From RSA11 sp965652565 (GTDB lineage Bacteria; Actinomycetota; Thermoleophilia; Solirubrobacterales; 70-9), in contig CBFGWL010000004.1 of NCBI GenBank assembly GCA_965652565.1, positions 1 to 64,000 on the forward strand: a DNA stretch of 64,000 nt. Direction: 5' to 3'. The translations under genes and the position numbers were made by a program. Each line of letters opens with the position of its first letter. Positions within the stretch are counted from its first letter, which is position 1. Shown here piece by piece: positions 1 through 9,128 of the stretch. A model generated the notes under the pieces. That model did no database searches. It was not told the DNA's origin and saw only the letters and a program-made list of their open reading frames with translations.

Positions 1-2
1 GC

Positions 3-263
3 CTACCGCGAGATCACGCGCAACGCGAGGAGGAGCAGCACGGAGCCGCCGATGGCGATCAGCCAGGTCTCGAGGTCGAAGAATTCGTCGATCTTGCCGT
101 CGCCGATGTCGAGCTGGGTCGCGAGCCAGCCGCCGAGCAGCGCGCCCAGCACGCCGACTGCCGTCGTGCCGATGCATCCGCCGGGCTCGGTGCGCCCGGG
201 GATGAGCGCGCGGGCGATGGTGCCCGCGAACAACCCCAACAGGATCCAGCTGAGAACGCCCAT
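3..263 (-). CDS. GlsB/YeaQ/YmgE-type small membrane protein
   Basis: An 86-residue, strongly hydrophobic protein of the transglycosylase-associated / YeaQ-YmgE family, complete with a TAG stop at the window edge. Residues 1-20 form a first membrane segment, followed by a GRTEPGGCIGTTAVGVLGALLGGW stretch (family hallmark: small residues packed in a glycine-rich second segment) and a third segment at about 66-84. Proteins of this family are inner-membrane and often induced by general or acid stress, but their biochemical role is unknown. It lies 6 bases downstream of the phosphoesterase gene on the same strand, so the two are probably cotranscribed. The family call is firm and the function is not. 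Confidence 0.85.
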   Translation of the reverse strand: MGVLSWILLGLFAGTIARALIPGRTEPGGCIGTTAVGVLGALLGGWLATQLDIGDGKIDEFFDLETWLIAIGGSVLLLLALRVISR

Positions 264-269
264 CGCGGG

Positions 270-872
270 CTAGCCGGCCTCCAGCTCGAAGAAGGTGCCC
301 TTAGGGCCGAGGTTCGCGATCTCGGTGTCGCCGATGCGCGAGCGCTGGCCCCAGCTGTCGTGGATGTGTCCGCACACGGCGAGGCGTGGGCGGTGCTCCG
401 CGATCGCGCGCGCGATCGCCTCGCTGCCCAGGCTCTGGCCGCCGGCCTCATCGCAGTGGCCCTTCGGCGGGGAGTGCACGACGAGTACCGCGCCCTCGGG
501 GCAGCGCTCCAGCTCGCGCGCGGCGGCGTCCTCGTCCAGATCGAAGCTCCAATCCCAGGGGGTGATCGGAATGCCGCCGCCCAGGCCGAAGAACTCGACG
601 CCGCCGACGGTGGCGGAGCTCCCGTGCAGCACGGTCGCCGCCGGCCAATCGGCGCAAGCGTTGCGCACCGCGGCGTCCGTCTCGTTGTTGCCGGGCACCA
701 GCACGGTGGGCGTCTCGATCGGGGAGAGCGCGCGGATCGTCTCCTCCAGGCCCTGATGCTGCGACGCGAAATCGCCCGCGCCGATCACGACGTCGGCGTC
801 GGCCGCGGCCTCGACGAGGCGCGCGGCGGTGTCCAGATCGCGGTGCAGATCGCTGAACGCGAGGATGCGCAC
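270..872 (-). CDS. Calcineurin-like metallophosphoesterase
   Basis: A 200-residue cytoplasmic protein of the calcineurin-like phosphoesterase superfamily. The metal-binding motifs appear in order: DLH near residue 8-10, GAGDF near 31-35, GNNE near 60-63, a histidine in VVHSPPKGH and the terminal CGHIH block near 165-170. Proteins of this kind use two metal ions to hydrolyse phosphomono- or diesters; the substrate cannot be read from the sequence. It has no signal peptide. The start ATG at 872 gives MRILAFSDLHRD, the usual immediate N-terminus of the fold. It is the first gene of a two-gene leftward unit with the small membrane protein and diverges from the sugar ABC transporter operon. Confidence 0.9.
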   Translation of the reverse strand: MRILAFSDLHRDLDTAARLVEAAADADVVIGAGDFASQHQGLEETIRALSPIETPTVLVPGNNETDAAVRNACADWPAATVLHGSSATVGGVEFFGLGGGIPITPWDWSFDLDEDAAARELERCPEGAVLVVHSPPKGHCDEAGGQSLGSEAIARAIAEHRPRLAVCGHIHDSWGQRSRIGDTEIANLGPKGTFFELEAG

Positions 873-978
873 GCGCCGATCCTAAGACAACCCGGCGATG
901 CTGGGTGCTTCGTTTCAACCCGAAGATTCGTTTGCGAAGTCGATAAGTGGGGGAATAGGGTGGCCGAGGAGAGGGAGC

Positions 979-2250
979 GTGGCATTGAGACATCGCTCAA
1001 CGGGGTCGTACCTAGCCGCCACCATCGTCGCGGCCCTCGCTCTGGCCTCTTGCGGCGGCTCGGATGACACCGAATCGGGGAGCGGCGTCACGCTCAACTG
1101 GTTCGTCGCGACGCAGCCCGGCGGAACGATTCAGGAGGTCGCGCAGCGCTGCACCGAGCAGTCGAACGGCGAGTACACGATCAACGTCGAGTTGCTCCCC
1201 ACCGACGCGAGCCAGCAGCGCGAGCAGCTCGTGCGGCGCCTGGGCGCTGAGGACTCGAACGTCGATCTGATCGGGATGGACGTGATCTGGACGGCCGAGT
1301 TCGCGAACGCCGGCTGGCTGCGGGAGTGGACCGGCCAGCGCGCCGAGCAGGTCACCCAGGACGTCTTCGACAGCGTGGTCGAGACCGCGTCGTTCGAGGG
1401 CAAGCTCTACGGCGCGCCGTTCAACACGAACACGCAGTTGCTCTGGTACCGCACCGACCAGGTCGACGAGCCGCCTGAGACGTGGGCCGAAATGATCCAG
1501 GAGGCCGAGCGCATCGGCGGCTTCGTCCAGGTCCAGGCGGGCCGCTACGAGGGCTACACGGTGTGGGTGAACGCGATGATCGAGTCGGCTGGCACGCAGG
1601 TGTTGGCGGGCCCCGAGGAGGTCGAGCTGGAGGAGGGCCCCACCACCGAGGCGCTCGCGATGATCGGGCGCCTGGCGAACTCGCCGGCGGCCGCTCGTGA
1701 CATCAGCACCTCCAACGAGGACACCGCCCGCCTCGGGTTTGAGGCCGGCGACTCGCCGTTCATGCTGAATTACACCTTCGCCTATGCGAGCGCGCAGGCG
1801 AACGCTCCGCAGGTGGCCAAGAACATGGGCGCCGCAGTGTTCCCGTCCGTGGTCGAGGGCGAGCCCGCGCGGCCCCCGCTCGGCGGTTTCAACATCGGCG
1901 TGAGCGCGTTCAGCGATCACCCGGACGAGGCGTTCGACGCGGCGGCGTGCATCTCGAGCCCGGAGAGCCAGCTCACCGCGACCCGCCTCGACGGCCTGCC
2001 GCCCTCGAACGAGACCCTCTACAAGGACCCGGTGGTGCGCAAGGCGTATCCGGGCTTCGCCAAGGACGTCGCCGACTCGATCCGCGCCGCCGGCCCGCGC
2101 CCGACGACGCCCGCCTACACCGACCTCTCCCTGGCGATTCAGCGCTCGCTGCACCCGCCGGAGGACATCGATCCGGACGATCCGAAGCCGGCCTACGACA
2201 AGCTGTATGAGGCCGTCTCCGACGCCGTGAAGCGCGAGGGGGTGCTCTGA
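979..2250 (+). CDS. Sugar ABC transporter substrate-binding lipoprotein
   Basis: An extracellular solute-binding protein of family 1, the maltose/trehalose type. I place the start at GTG 979 (423 residues), because a GAGGAGAGGGA ribosome site sits just upstream and the product then begins with a proper lipoprotein signal: a basic LRHR segment, hydrophobic core and ALASC lipobox, giving a lipid-anchored cysteine. An upstream ATG at 898 would add 27 residues that spoil the signal. The mature part has the two-lobe binding-protein pattern (ATQPGG at the N-lobe, PLGGFNIGVSAFSDHPDEA near the C-lobe). The gene order binding protein, two permeases, ATPase resembles mycobacterial LpqY-SugABC (trehalose uptake), but the sugar here is inferred only. 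Confidence 0.9.
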   Translation: MALRHRSTGSYLAATIVAALALASCGGSDDTESGSGVTLNWFVATQPGGTIQEVAQRCTEQSNGEYTINVELLPTDASQQREQLVRRLGAEDSNVDLIGMDVIWTAEFANAGWLREWTGQRAEQVTQDVFDSVVETASFEGKLYGAPFNTNTQLLWYRTDQVDEPPETWAEMIQEAERIGGFVQVQAGRYEGYTVWVNAMIESAGTQVLAGPEEVELEEGPTTEALAMIGRLANSPAAARDISTSNEDTARLGFEAGDSPFMLNYTFAYASAQANAPQVAKNMGAAVFPSVVEGEPARPPLGGFNIGVSAFSDHPDEAFDAAACISSPESQLTATRLDGLPPSNETLYKDPVVRKAYPGFAKDVADSIRAAGPRPTTPAYTDLSLAIQRSLHPPEDIDPDDPKPAYDKLYEAVSDAVKREGVL

Positions 2251-2253
2251 GCC

Positions 2254-3177
2254 GTGGAGGCAGCCGGCGCCACGATGGGTCGCAAGAAGGGCGTGAGCGA
2301 GCGCACCCGTTCTGAGCGCCGGCTCGGCTGGCTGCTCTGCGCGCCCGCGGTGATCGCGATGCTGCTGGTCACCGCCTATCCGATCGGCTACGCGATCGTC
2401 CTGTCACTGCAGGACGTCGACCTGCGGTTCCCCGAGGAGGGCGGCTTCGTCGGTCTGGACAACTACGTCTCGGTGCTGACCTCCGAGCTGTGGTGGACCG
2501 ACCTGCTCAACACGGTCTTCATCATGGTCGTCACCGTCGCGATCGAGCTCGTGCTGGGGATGCTGATCGCGCTCGTCATGTACCGCGCGATCTTCGGGCG
2601 CGGGCTGGTGCGCACGGTCGTCCTCATCCCGTACGGGATCGTCACGGTCGTCGCGGCGTTCGCCTGGTTCTACGCGTTCAACCCGGACACGGGCTTCGTG
2701 AACAACCTGCCGCTGATCGCCGACGACGCCTCGTGGTTCGGTGAGCGGTTCAGCGCGTTCGCGGTGATCATCATGGCCGAGGTCTGGAAGACCACGCCGT
2801 TCATGGCGTTGCTCCTGCTGGCCGGCTTGACGACGATCGACCGCGGGCTTTACGAGGCGGCGCGCGTGGATGGCGCGTCGGCGTGGCAGCGCTTCTGGAA
2901 GATCACGCTGCCGTTGATGAAGCCGGCGATCCTGGTCGCGCTGCTGTTCCGCACCCTCGATGCGTTCCGCGTCTTCGACACGATCTTCATCATGACCCGG
3001 GGCGCGCAGGACACCGAGTCGGTGTCGATCCTGGGCTACAACCAGCTGATCTCGAGGCTGAACCTCGGGCTCGGCTCGGCGGTTTCGGTCCTGATCTTCC
3101 TGTGCGTGTTGATCATCGCCTACGTATTCGTGCGCTGGTTCGGCGTGCGCATGGCGCAAGGGAGGCCCGGCACCTAA
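2254..3177 (+). CDS. Sugar ABC transporter permease (MalF/SugA type)
   Basis: A 307-residue inner-membrane permease with about six transmembrane segments. The cytoplasmic EAA loop, which docks on the ATPase, is visible as EAARVDGASAWQRFWKITLPL around residues 206-226. GTG 2254 follows the stop of the binding-protein gene by 3 bases; an in-frame ATG at 2275 is an alternative start seven codons later. It pairs with the next permease to form the translocation channel. Tight spacing indicates translational coupling in a four-gene operon. Confidence 0.92.
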   Translation: MEAAGATMGRKKGVSERTRSERRLGWLLCAPAVIAMLLVTAYPIGYAIVLSLQDVDLRFPEEGGFVGLDNYVSVLTSELWWTDLLNTVFIMVVTVAIELVLGMLIALVMYRAIFGRGLVRTVVLIPYGIVTVVAAFAWFYAFNPDTGFVNNLPLIADDASWFGERFSAFAVIIMAEVWKTTPFMALLLLAGLTTIDRGLYEAARVDGASAWQRFWKITLPLMKPAILVALLFRTLDAFRVFDTIFIMTRGAQDTESVSILGYNQLISRLNLGLGSAVSVLIFLCVLIIAYVFVRWFGVRMAQGRPGT

Positions 3178-4041
3178 ATGGAACGCGGCACGCGCGAATA
3201 CGCCCTGTGGTCCATTGGGATCATCTTCATCGTTGCCGTCGCTCTCCTGCCGGTGATCTGGATCATCTCGCTCTCGCTCAAGGAGCCGTCGACGATCACC
3301 ACGGGCCCGGGGCTCTCGGTGTGGGAGGCCTTCTTCCCGCAGGAGATCACGTTCGACAACTACAAGAGCCTCTTCGACGGCGGGATCAACGAGAGCCCGT
3401 TCATCAAGCCGCTCATCAACTCCATCCTGATCGCGCTGATCACGACCGTGATCTCGATCGTGCTCGCATCGTTCGCCGCCTACGCCATCGCGCGGCTGAA
3501 CTTCCCGGGGAAAGCGATGATCCTCGCCGGCGCGCTGGCGATCGCGATGTTCCCGCCGATCTCCACGGTCGGCCCGCTCTTCGACATGTGGCGGACGCTC
3601 GGGCTCTACGACACCTATCCGGGCCTGATCATCCCCTACCTGACGTTCTCGCTGCCGCTCGCGATCTACACGCTCGTGGCCTTCTTCCGCGAGATCCCCT
3701 GGGACCTGGAGCAGGCGGCGCAGGTCGATGGGGCGACCCCGTTCCAGGCGTTCCGCAAGGTGATCATCCCGCTCGCCGCCCCCGGGGTGTTCACCGCGGC
3801 GATCCTCGTCTTCATCTTCGCCTGGAACGACTTCCTGTTCGCGATCTCGCTGACGTCGTCGGACGCCTCGCGCACCGTGCCCGCAGCGCTCGCGTTCTTC
3901 ACCGGCGAGTCGCAGTTCACGCAGCCGACCGGCAGCATCGCCGCGGCGGCCGTGATCGTCACGATCCCGATCATCATCTTCGTCCTGATCTTCCAGCGCC
4001 GGATCGTCGCCGGCCTGACTGCGGGCGCCGTTAAGGGATAA
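3178..4041 (+). CDS. Sugar ABC transporter permease (MalG/SugB type)
   Basis: A 287-residue second permease of the importer. The ATG immediately follows the TAA of the previous permease with no spacer, so the two are almost certainly translationally coupled. The EAA loop reads EQAAQVDGATPFQAFRKVIIPLAAPG at about residues 178-203, and the first membrane segment occupies residues 10-32. Permeases of the MalG class form a heterodimer with a MalF-class partner and receive sugar from the binding protein. The substrate is not deducible from this subunit. Confidence 0.92.
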   Translation: MERGTREYALWSIGIIFIVAVALLPVIWIISLSLKEPSTITTGPGLSVWEAFFPQEITFDNYKSLFDGGINESPFIKPLINSILIALITTVISIVLASFAAYAIARLNFPGKAMILAGALAIAMFPPISTVGPLFDMWRTLGLYDTYPGLIIPYLTFSLPLAIYTLVAFFREIPWDLEQAAQVDGATPFQAFRKVIIPLAAPGVFTAAILVFIFAWNDFLFAISLTSSDASRTVPAALAFFTGESQFTQPTGSIAAAAVIVTIPIIIFVLIFQRRIVAGLTAGAVKG

Positions 4042-4054
4042 GAGAGGAGCACAG

Positions 4055-5248
<1,194 letters not shown>

Positions 5249-5367
5249 GGCTGGTTTGCCGCGCGGGGAGCGGCGCGGGGGTTGGCGGCGCGCTGCGTCC
5301 GCGGTGGCGGGGCCGGGGCGTGCGCGGCGACGCAGACGCCGGGGAAGGGCGGCGAATGAGGGGGCGG

Positions 5368-5514
5368 CATCGGCGTAATCGCGAACTCGCAATGCCCCGG
5401 TCGCGCGAAATCGCAGTTACAACGACGGCATCGTCGTAATCGCGAACTCACGGAGGGCTCGCCCACGAGATCGCGATTGAGACGACGGGGTCGTCGTAAT
5501 CGCGACTTCGCGAG
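5368..5514. repeat. R1 stem-loop array, cassette A (2.5 units)
   Basis: Three copies of a motif containing GTAATCGCGAACTC (starting near 5375, 5436 and 5496, so a period of 60-61 bases). The two complete units are imperfect palindromes: ATCGCGATT and GACGAC on one arm face GTCGTC and AATCGCGA on the other around a short G/C loop. The leftmost copy is only the right half of a unit. Confidence 0.85.
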
Positions 5515-5528
5515 GGGGGCGCCCACAC

Positions 5529-5668
5529 GAACCCGCGATCCCGTCACGTAGCGCAACAAGATCACCGCTTCGATCCAAACCCTCCCGCGAACCCGCGATC
5601 TCGTCACATAAGGGAGCGAGATCACGGGTTCGATCGCGAAGGGAGAGACGAACCCGCGATCCCGTCAC
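5529..5668. repeat. R2 stem-loop array, cassette A (2.5 units)
   Basis: Units at 5529-5574 and 5589-5634 and a half unit at 5650-5668, period about 60 bases. The best unit (5589-5634) has arms GAACCCGCGATCTCG and CGAGATCACGGGTTC, a 15-base stem with one mismatch around a 14-base loop. The spacers between units are also shared with cassette B. Confidence 0.88.
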
Positions 5669-5699
5669 CCGCGCGCCCGCCGTCCGCCCGCCCCCGCAA

Positions 5700-5886
5700 A
5701 CGTTCAGCCCTGGTCGCCGGTTCTCGACCACGTGGGCTGAACGTCCGTGCCGCCGGCCGCGCTCCCCGCGACGTTCAGCCCTAGTCGTCGGATATCGAAC
5801 ACGTGGGCTGAACCTGGGGACCGTCGGCGGCGTTTCGCGCGACGTTCAGCCCTAGGCGCCGCTTTTCGACTACGTGGGCTGAACGT
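5700..5886. repeat. R3 stem-loop array, cassette A (3 units)
   Basis: Three units at 5700-5744, 5771-5813 and 5842-5886, period 71 bases. Each has outer arms ACGTTCAGCCC and GGGCTGAACGT; an inner stem such as TGGTCG/CGACCA follows, so one unit folds into a long hairpin with a CGT bulge and an 8-base loop. Bases change in the loop and inner stem while the outer arms are nearly invariant. Confidence 0.9.
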
Positions 5887-6118
5887 CGGGGTTGCCGGGC
5901 GGCACGGCGCACCCAAGGTTCCCGCCGTGTGTCGACACCCATGCGAGAGACTCTGCGGACCCGCGCCCCCCGCGACCTCTCTCCCTCTTACTTGCCCATC
6001 AACCCGATCCCGTGCCCGCGCGGGACGCCCCTGCTCCGCCGCTACAAACCCCTGGGCCACCAGCCCCTCGCCACAAACGCCCGAGCCACCCGCACCCGCG
6101 CGGCGGGCGCAACGACCG

Positions 6119-7090
6119 CTACGCCGTTTCGATCCGCGCCGGTTCGCGGGCCGCGCGGCGCCCGTAGCCGCGGCGCAGCCGGCCGAGCACGGGTGAAAGC
6201 CCGGACGGGGGCTTGCCGCCCGTCGCGAGCCATGAGCCCGCGATGATCAGCAGCAGGCCGGCAACCGCGCCGACGCCCGGCCGTTCGCCGAGCACCGCGA
6301 CGCCGAGGCCGACGGCGACGACCGGCGCGACGTAGGTGATCACCGACGCCTTCCCGGCGCCCACTTCGAGCACAAGATGGCCGAAAAGGACGAAGGCGGC
6401 GGCCGTGCAGAAGACGCCCAGCACGATCAGCGCGATGACGGACTCTGTCGTGAGGGCGGCCGCCGAAGGCGGTTCGACGAGCGCGGCCGGGGTGAGCGCG
6501 ACGGCGGCGATCGCGAGGCTGGCGGCCATCAGCACGCGGGGATCCAGCGCGCTCAGGTGACGCCGCAGGATCATCGGGCCCGCCGCGTAGCCGACGGCCG
6601 CGACCAGGATCGCTGCCGTGCCCAGCAGCTCGTCAGCGTTGCCGGCGACGTCGATCCCAACCAGCGCCACCACTCCCGCGAAGCCCACGAGCAGGCCGAC
6701 CATGCGCGCTCCCTGGACGCGCTCGGTGTGATCGAAGCGCAGCGCCAGCAAGGCGATGATGAGCGGCACTGCCGCGATCAGGATCGCCGCGAGCGACGAA
6801 GAGACCCATTGCTCCCCGGCCGGGATCAGCGGGAAGGGGATGATGATCTCGACGAGCGCATAGGTGCCGATCCAGCGCCAGCGCCCGCGCAGGCTCGGGA
6901 ACAACCCAGCCCGCCAGGCGAGCGCACCGAGAAGGGCTGCCGCGAGGGCGACGCGGATCCAGGCGAGGAAGACCGGGGGGACGCCGTCGTCAACGGCGAC
7001 CTTGATGAAGAGGTAGGGCACTCCCCAGAGCACGGAGACCGCTGCGAATGCGAACCATGCTCTGGTGCTCATGAAGATCGAGGATGACAA
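6119..7090 (-). CDS. EamA/DMT-family transporter
   Basis: A 323-residue integral membrane protein of the drug/metabolite transporter superfamily, with two tandem EamA repeats (about residues 12-140 and 155-290), each containing five hydrophobic segments. The first repeat opens with SVLWGVPYLFIKVAVDDGVPP, a typical EamA start. Such proteins export small metabolites or amino acids, but specificity is not predictable. The ATG at 7090 is used; an in-frame ATG six codons later (7072) is an equally good start, and neither has a clear ribosome site. The gene lies 31 bases downstream of the ParB-like gene and ends 26 bases from the inner end of cassette A. Confidence 0.9.
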   Translation of the reverse strand: MSSSIFMSTRAWFAFAAVSVLWGVPYLFIKVAVDDGVPPVFLAWIRVALAAALLGALAWRAGLFPSLRGRWRWIGTYALVEIIIPFPLIPAGEQWVSSSLAAILIAAVPLIIALLALRFDHTERVQGARMVGLLVGFAGVVALVGIDVAGNADELLGTAAILVAAVGYAAGPMILRRHLSALDPRVLMAASLAIAAVALTPAALVEPPSAAALTTESVIALIVLGVFCTAAAFVLFGHLVLEVGAGKASVITYVAPVVAVGLGVAVLGERPGVGAVAGLLLIIAGSWLATGGKPPSGLSPVLGRLRRGYGRRAAREPARIETA

Positions 7091-7121
7091 ACGGCCGCGC
7101 GAGCGCGCGGGCCGCCCCCGT

Positions 7122-8018
7122 TCAGCGCTTCGTGCCGCGGCGCATGACGTGGACGAGCGTGTCCTCGTCGGGGGCCGGCGGACGGCGCAGCTCCTCGCGC
7201 AGGCGCTCGATCACCGATTCGTCCCAGCGGTGGGTTCGCAGGAGGAAGTAGCGCAGGGCGCTCACCCGCATGTACGCCTCGGCGTCGGTGAAGCCGCTGA
7301 TCAGCTCCATCTCTCGCAGGGCCTGGACCACCGGCTCGAAGTCCTGCCGGAACCACTCTTCGGCGACCTGTTCCCGGGTCATGAACTCGCCGCGGGCCTG
7401 CATCGCACGGAATCCCCAAGCCTCCACGGCCTCGGCCAGGTTCGCCCACCACGTGCTGCGCGTGAGCCGGACCCGCGGGCGCAGATCCGGGGGCAACGGC
7501 ACGCGCTCGAAGAACAGGCGCTCGTGGCTCTTGATCGCCAGATCGCGGATGCGCACGTCCTTCTCCGCTCCGACCGTCGTGATGATCTCCGTCACATAGG
7601 CGTCGATGAGCTCGCGCCCGAGGTGGCGAGCGACGGACACGCGGTGGTGCCCGTCGCGCACGAAGTGCATGTCGCCGATTCGGTAGACGTCGATCGGTGG
7701 CATTGACTCGCCGCGACGCATCGCCTTGGCGATTCGCTCCCAGCGCAGGCGCACGCGCCGCGAGGTGGGCCGGAAGCTGCGGTCGAACTCACGCGTGCGA
7801 TCGACCGTGCCGACGATTGAGTCGAGCGGGATCGTCTGTAGGCCGAGGTTCCGCTCGCCCCGGTTGCCCAGCGCCGAGACGACCTCGTCGAATGGGAGGA
7901 TCACGTTGACATCGCCAGGCTGGCGACGCAGGCGCCGGCTGAGGCGGGACAGGACGGCACGGCGTCGCGCACGGGTGAAATCCGTCTGCGCGTCCGAGCT
8001 CGGAAAGCCTGTGTCCAT
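7122..8018 (-). CDS. ParB/Srx-fold domain protein, not a chromosomal ParB
   Basis: A 298-residue protein with an N-terminal ParB-like nuclease fold. The phrase LQTIPLDSIVGTVDR (about residues 80-94) opens the domain, and DMHFVRDGHHRVSVARHLG (about 135-153) is the conserved catalytic/CTP-binding-like block. There is no helix-turn-helix or centromere-binding region of a true ParB. The C-terminal 140 residues are charged, helical in character and unassigned. Similar stand-alone DGHHR proteins occur in actinobacteria and have no agreed function. It is read divergently from the sugar kinase gene, with only 23 bases between the two starts, so the two promoters must overlap. Confidence 0.7.
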   Translation of the reverse strand: MDTGFPSSDAQTDFTRARRRAVLSRLSRRLRRQPGDVNVILPFDEVVSALGNRGERNLGLQTIPLDSIVGTVDRTREFDRSFRPTSRRVRLRWERIAKAMRRGESMPPIDVYRIGDMHFVRDGHHRVSVARHLGRELIDAYVTEIITTVGAEKDVRIRDLAIKSHERLFFERVPLPPDLRPRVRLTRSTWWANLAEAVEAWGFRAMQARGEFMTREQVAEEWFRQDFEPVVQALREMELISGFTDAEAYMRVSALRYFLLRTHRWDESVIERLREELRRPPAPDEDTLVHVMRRGTKR

Positions 8019-8041
8019 CTCCCCGCAATAGAACTACCCCA

Positions 8042-9022
8042 ATGGCAACCACCTCACTCCGACCCGGGGCGCCGATCGTTTGCCTAGGCGAAGCGCTCGT
8101 GGATCTCGTCTGCGAGGAGCCGGTGAGCGGCCTGGGCGAGGCGCGCGCGTTCGTGCCCAGGGTGGGCGGCTCGCTGGTCAACATCGCCGTCTGCGCGGCG
8201 CGCTTCGGCGGGCGCGTCGGGATGCTCGGGGGCGCCGGCGACGACGAGTGGGGGCGCTGGCTGCGCGACCGCGTCGCTGCCGAGGGCGTGGACGTGGAGC
8301 GCTTCGTGCTCGTCCCCGGGGGCGGCACCTCGCACGCCTTCGTCGCGGTGAGCGAGGACGGTGAGCCCGCCTTCGCCTTCTATGGAGATCCCGAGCGGCC
8401 GGCCGCCTACGCCGACGCCGACATCGATCCCGCGTTGTCGGGCGAGCCCGGGGTGCTCGTCGTCGGCAGCGACACCTTGATCGGGGAGCGCGAGCGCGAG
8501 GTGACGCTGGGCGCTGCCGAGCTCGCCCGGGAGCGCGGCTGGGAGGTCGTGTGCGATCCGAACCTGCGCCGGAACCGCTGGCCCTCTGAGGAAGTGATGC
8601 TCGCCACCGTGCGCGAGCTGGTCGCCCGCGCCACGCTCGTGAAGTGCAACGAGCGCGAGGCCCCAGCGCTCGCCGGGCGCGATGGCGAGCGCGAGGCAGC
8701 GCACGGGCTACTCGAGCTCGGCCCGCAAGCGGCGGCGGTGACGCTCGGCGCGCGCGGCGCCCTGCTCGCCACGAGCGCGGGTATCGCCGAGATCGAACCG
8801 GTGCCGGTGGCGCGCGTGGTGGACGCGACCGGGGCCGGCGACAGCGTCGCGGGGGTGCTCGCCGCCGCGCTCGCCGCGGGCTGCACGCCGGAGGGGCTCG
8901 AGCCCGCGATGGCGGTCGCCATGGAGGCTGCCGCGAGCGTCGTGCAGGTGTGGGGCGCGACCGAAGGCCTGCCGCCCGCACCCGAAGCCCGCCAACGCCT
9001 CACCACCGCCCTCCGCAACTAA
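8042..9022 (+). CDS. PfkB-family sugar kinase (fructokinase-like)
   Basis: A 326-residue carbohydrate kinase of the ribokinase/PfkB family. The N-terminal PIVCLGEALVDLV and the GGSLVNIAVCAARFG sugar-binding block match PfkB signature 1, and DATGAGDSVAGV near residue 260 is signature 2 with the catalytic aspartate. It would phosphorylate a sugar such as fructose with ATP in the cytoplasm; the exact sugar is open. No transporter is adjacent on the same strand. Its ATG lies 23 bases from the divergent ParB-like gene. Confidence 0.88.
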   Translation: MATTSLRPGAPIVCLGEALVDLVCEEPVSGLGEARAFVPRVGGSLVNIAVCAARFGGRVGMLGGAGDDEWGRWLRDRVAAEGVDVERFVLVPGGGTSHAFVAVSEDGEPAFAFYGDPERPAAYADADIDPALSGEPGVLVVGSDTLIGEREREVTLGAAELARERGWEVVCDPNLRRNRWPSEEVMLATVRELVARATLVKCNEREAPALAGRDGEREAAHGLLELGPQAAAVTLGARGALLATSAGIAEIEPVPVARVVDATGAGDSVAGVLAAALAAGCTPEGLEPAMAVAMEAAASVVQVWGATEGLPPAPEARQRLTTALRN

Positions 9023-9128
9023 CCACCCAGCGCGTGGTCAGCTCGCCGCCCGCCGGGCGCACGTGTTGCGAAAGACGCACGAACCGGACGCGCGTCAAGC
9101 GGCGCGGGCCCGGGCGGCGCGTCCCGCC

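Larger units (their letters stand above)
5365..6092. repeat. Hairpin-array cassette A (mirror image of cassette B)
   Basis: The gene-free stretch 5249-6118 holds a composite repeat. Reading rightward it contains 2.5 units of stem-loop family R1, 2.5 units of R2, three units of R3, a conserved linker of about 125 bases (5887-6010, ending in CTCTCTCCCTCTTACTTGCC), and two short R4 units (6040-6063, 6069-6092). Cassette B at 15371-16113 carries the same modules in exactly reversed order on the other strand, including the half units at the same ends. The short ORFs here are by-products of GC-rich repeats. The flank 5249-5364 is low-complexity G/C sequence in which I see nothing specific. No transposase or target-site duplication is recognisable. 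Confidence 0.9.

Noticed and set aside
5365..6092. CRISPR array in cassette A
   Set aside because: The repeated units are palindromic, differ within one array by many bases, have conserved spacers shared with cassette B, and no cas genes are near.
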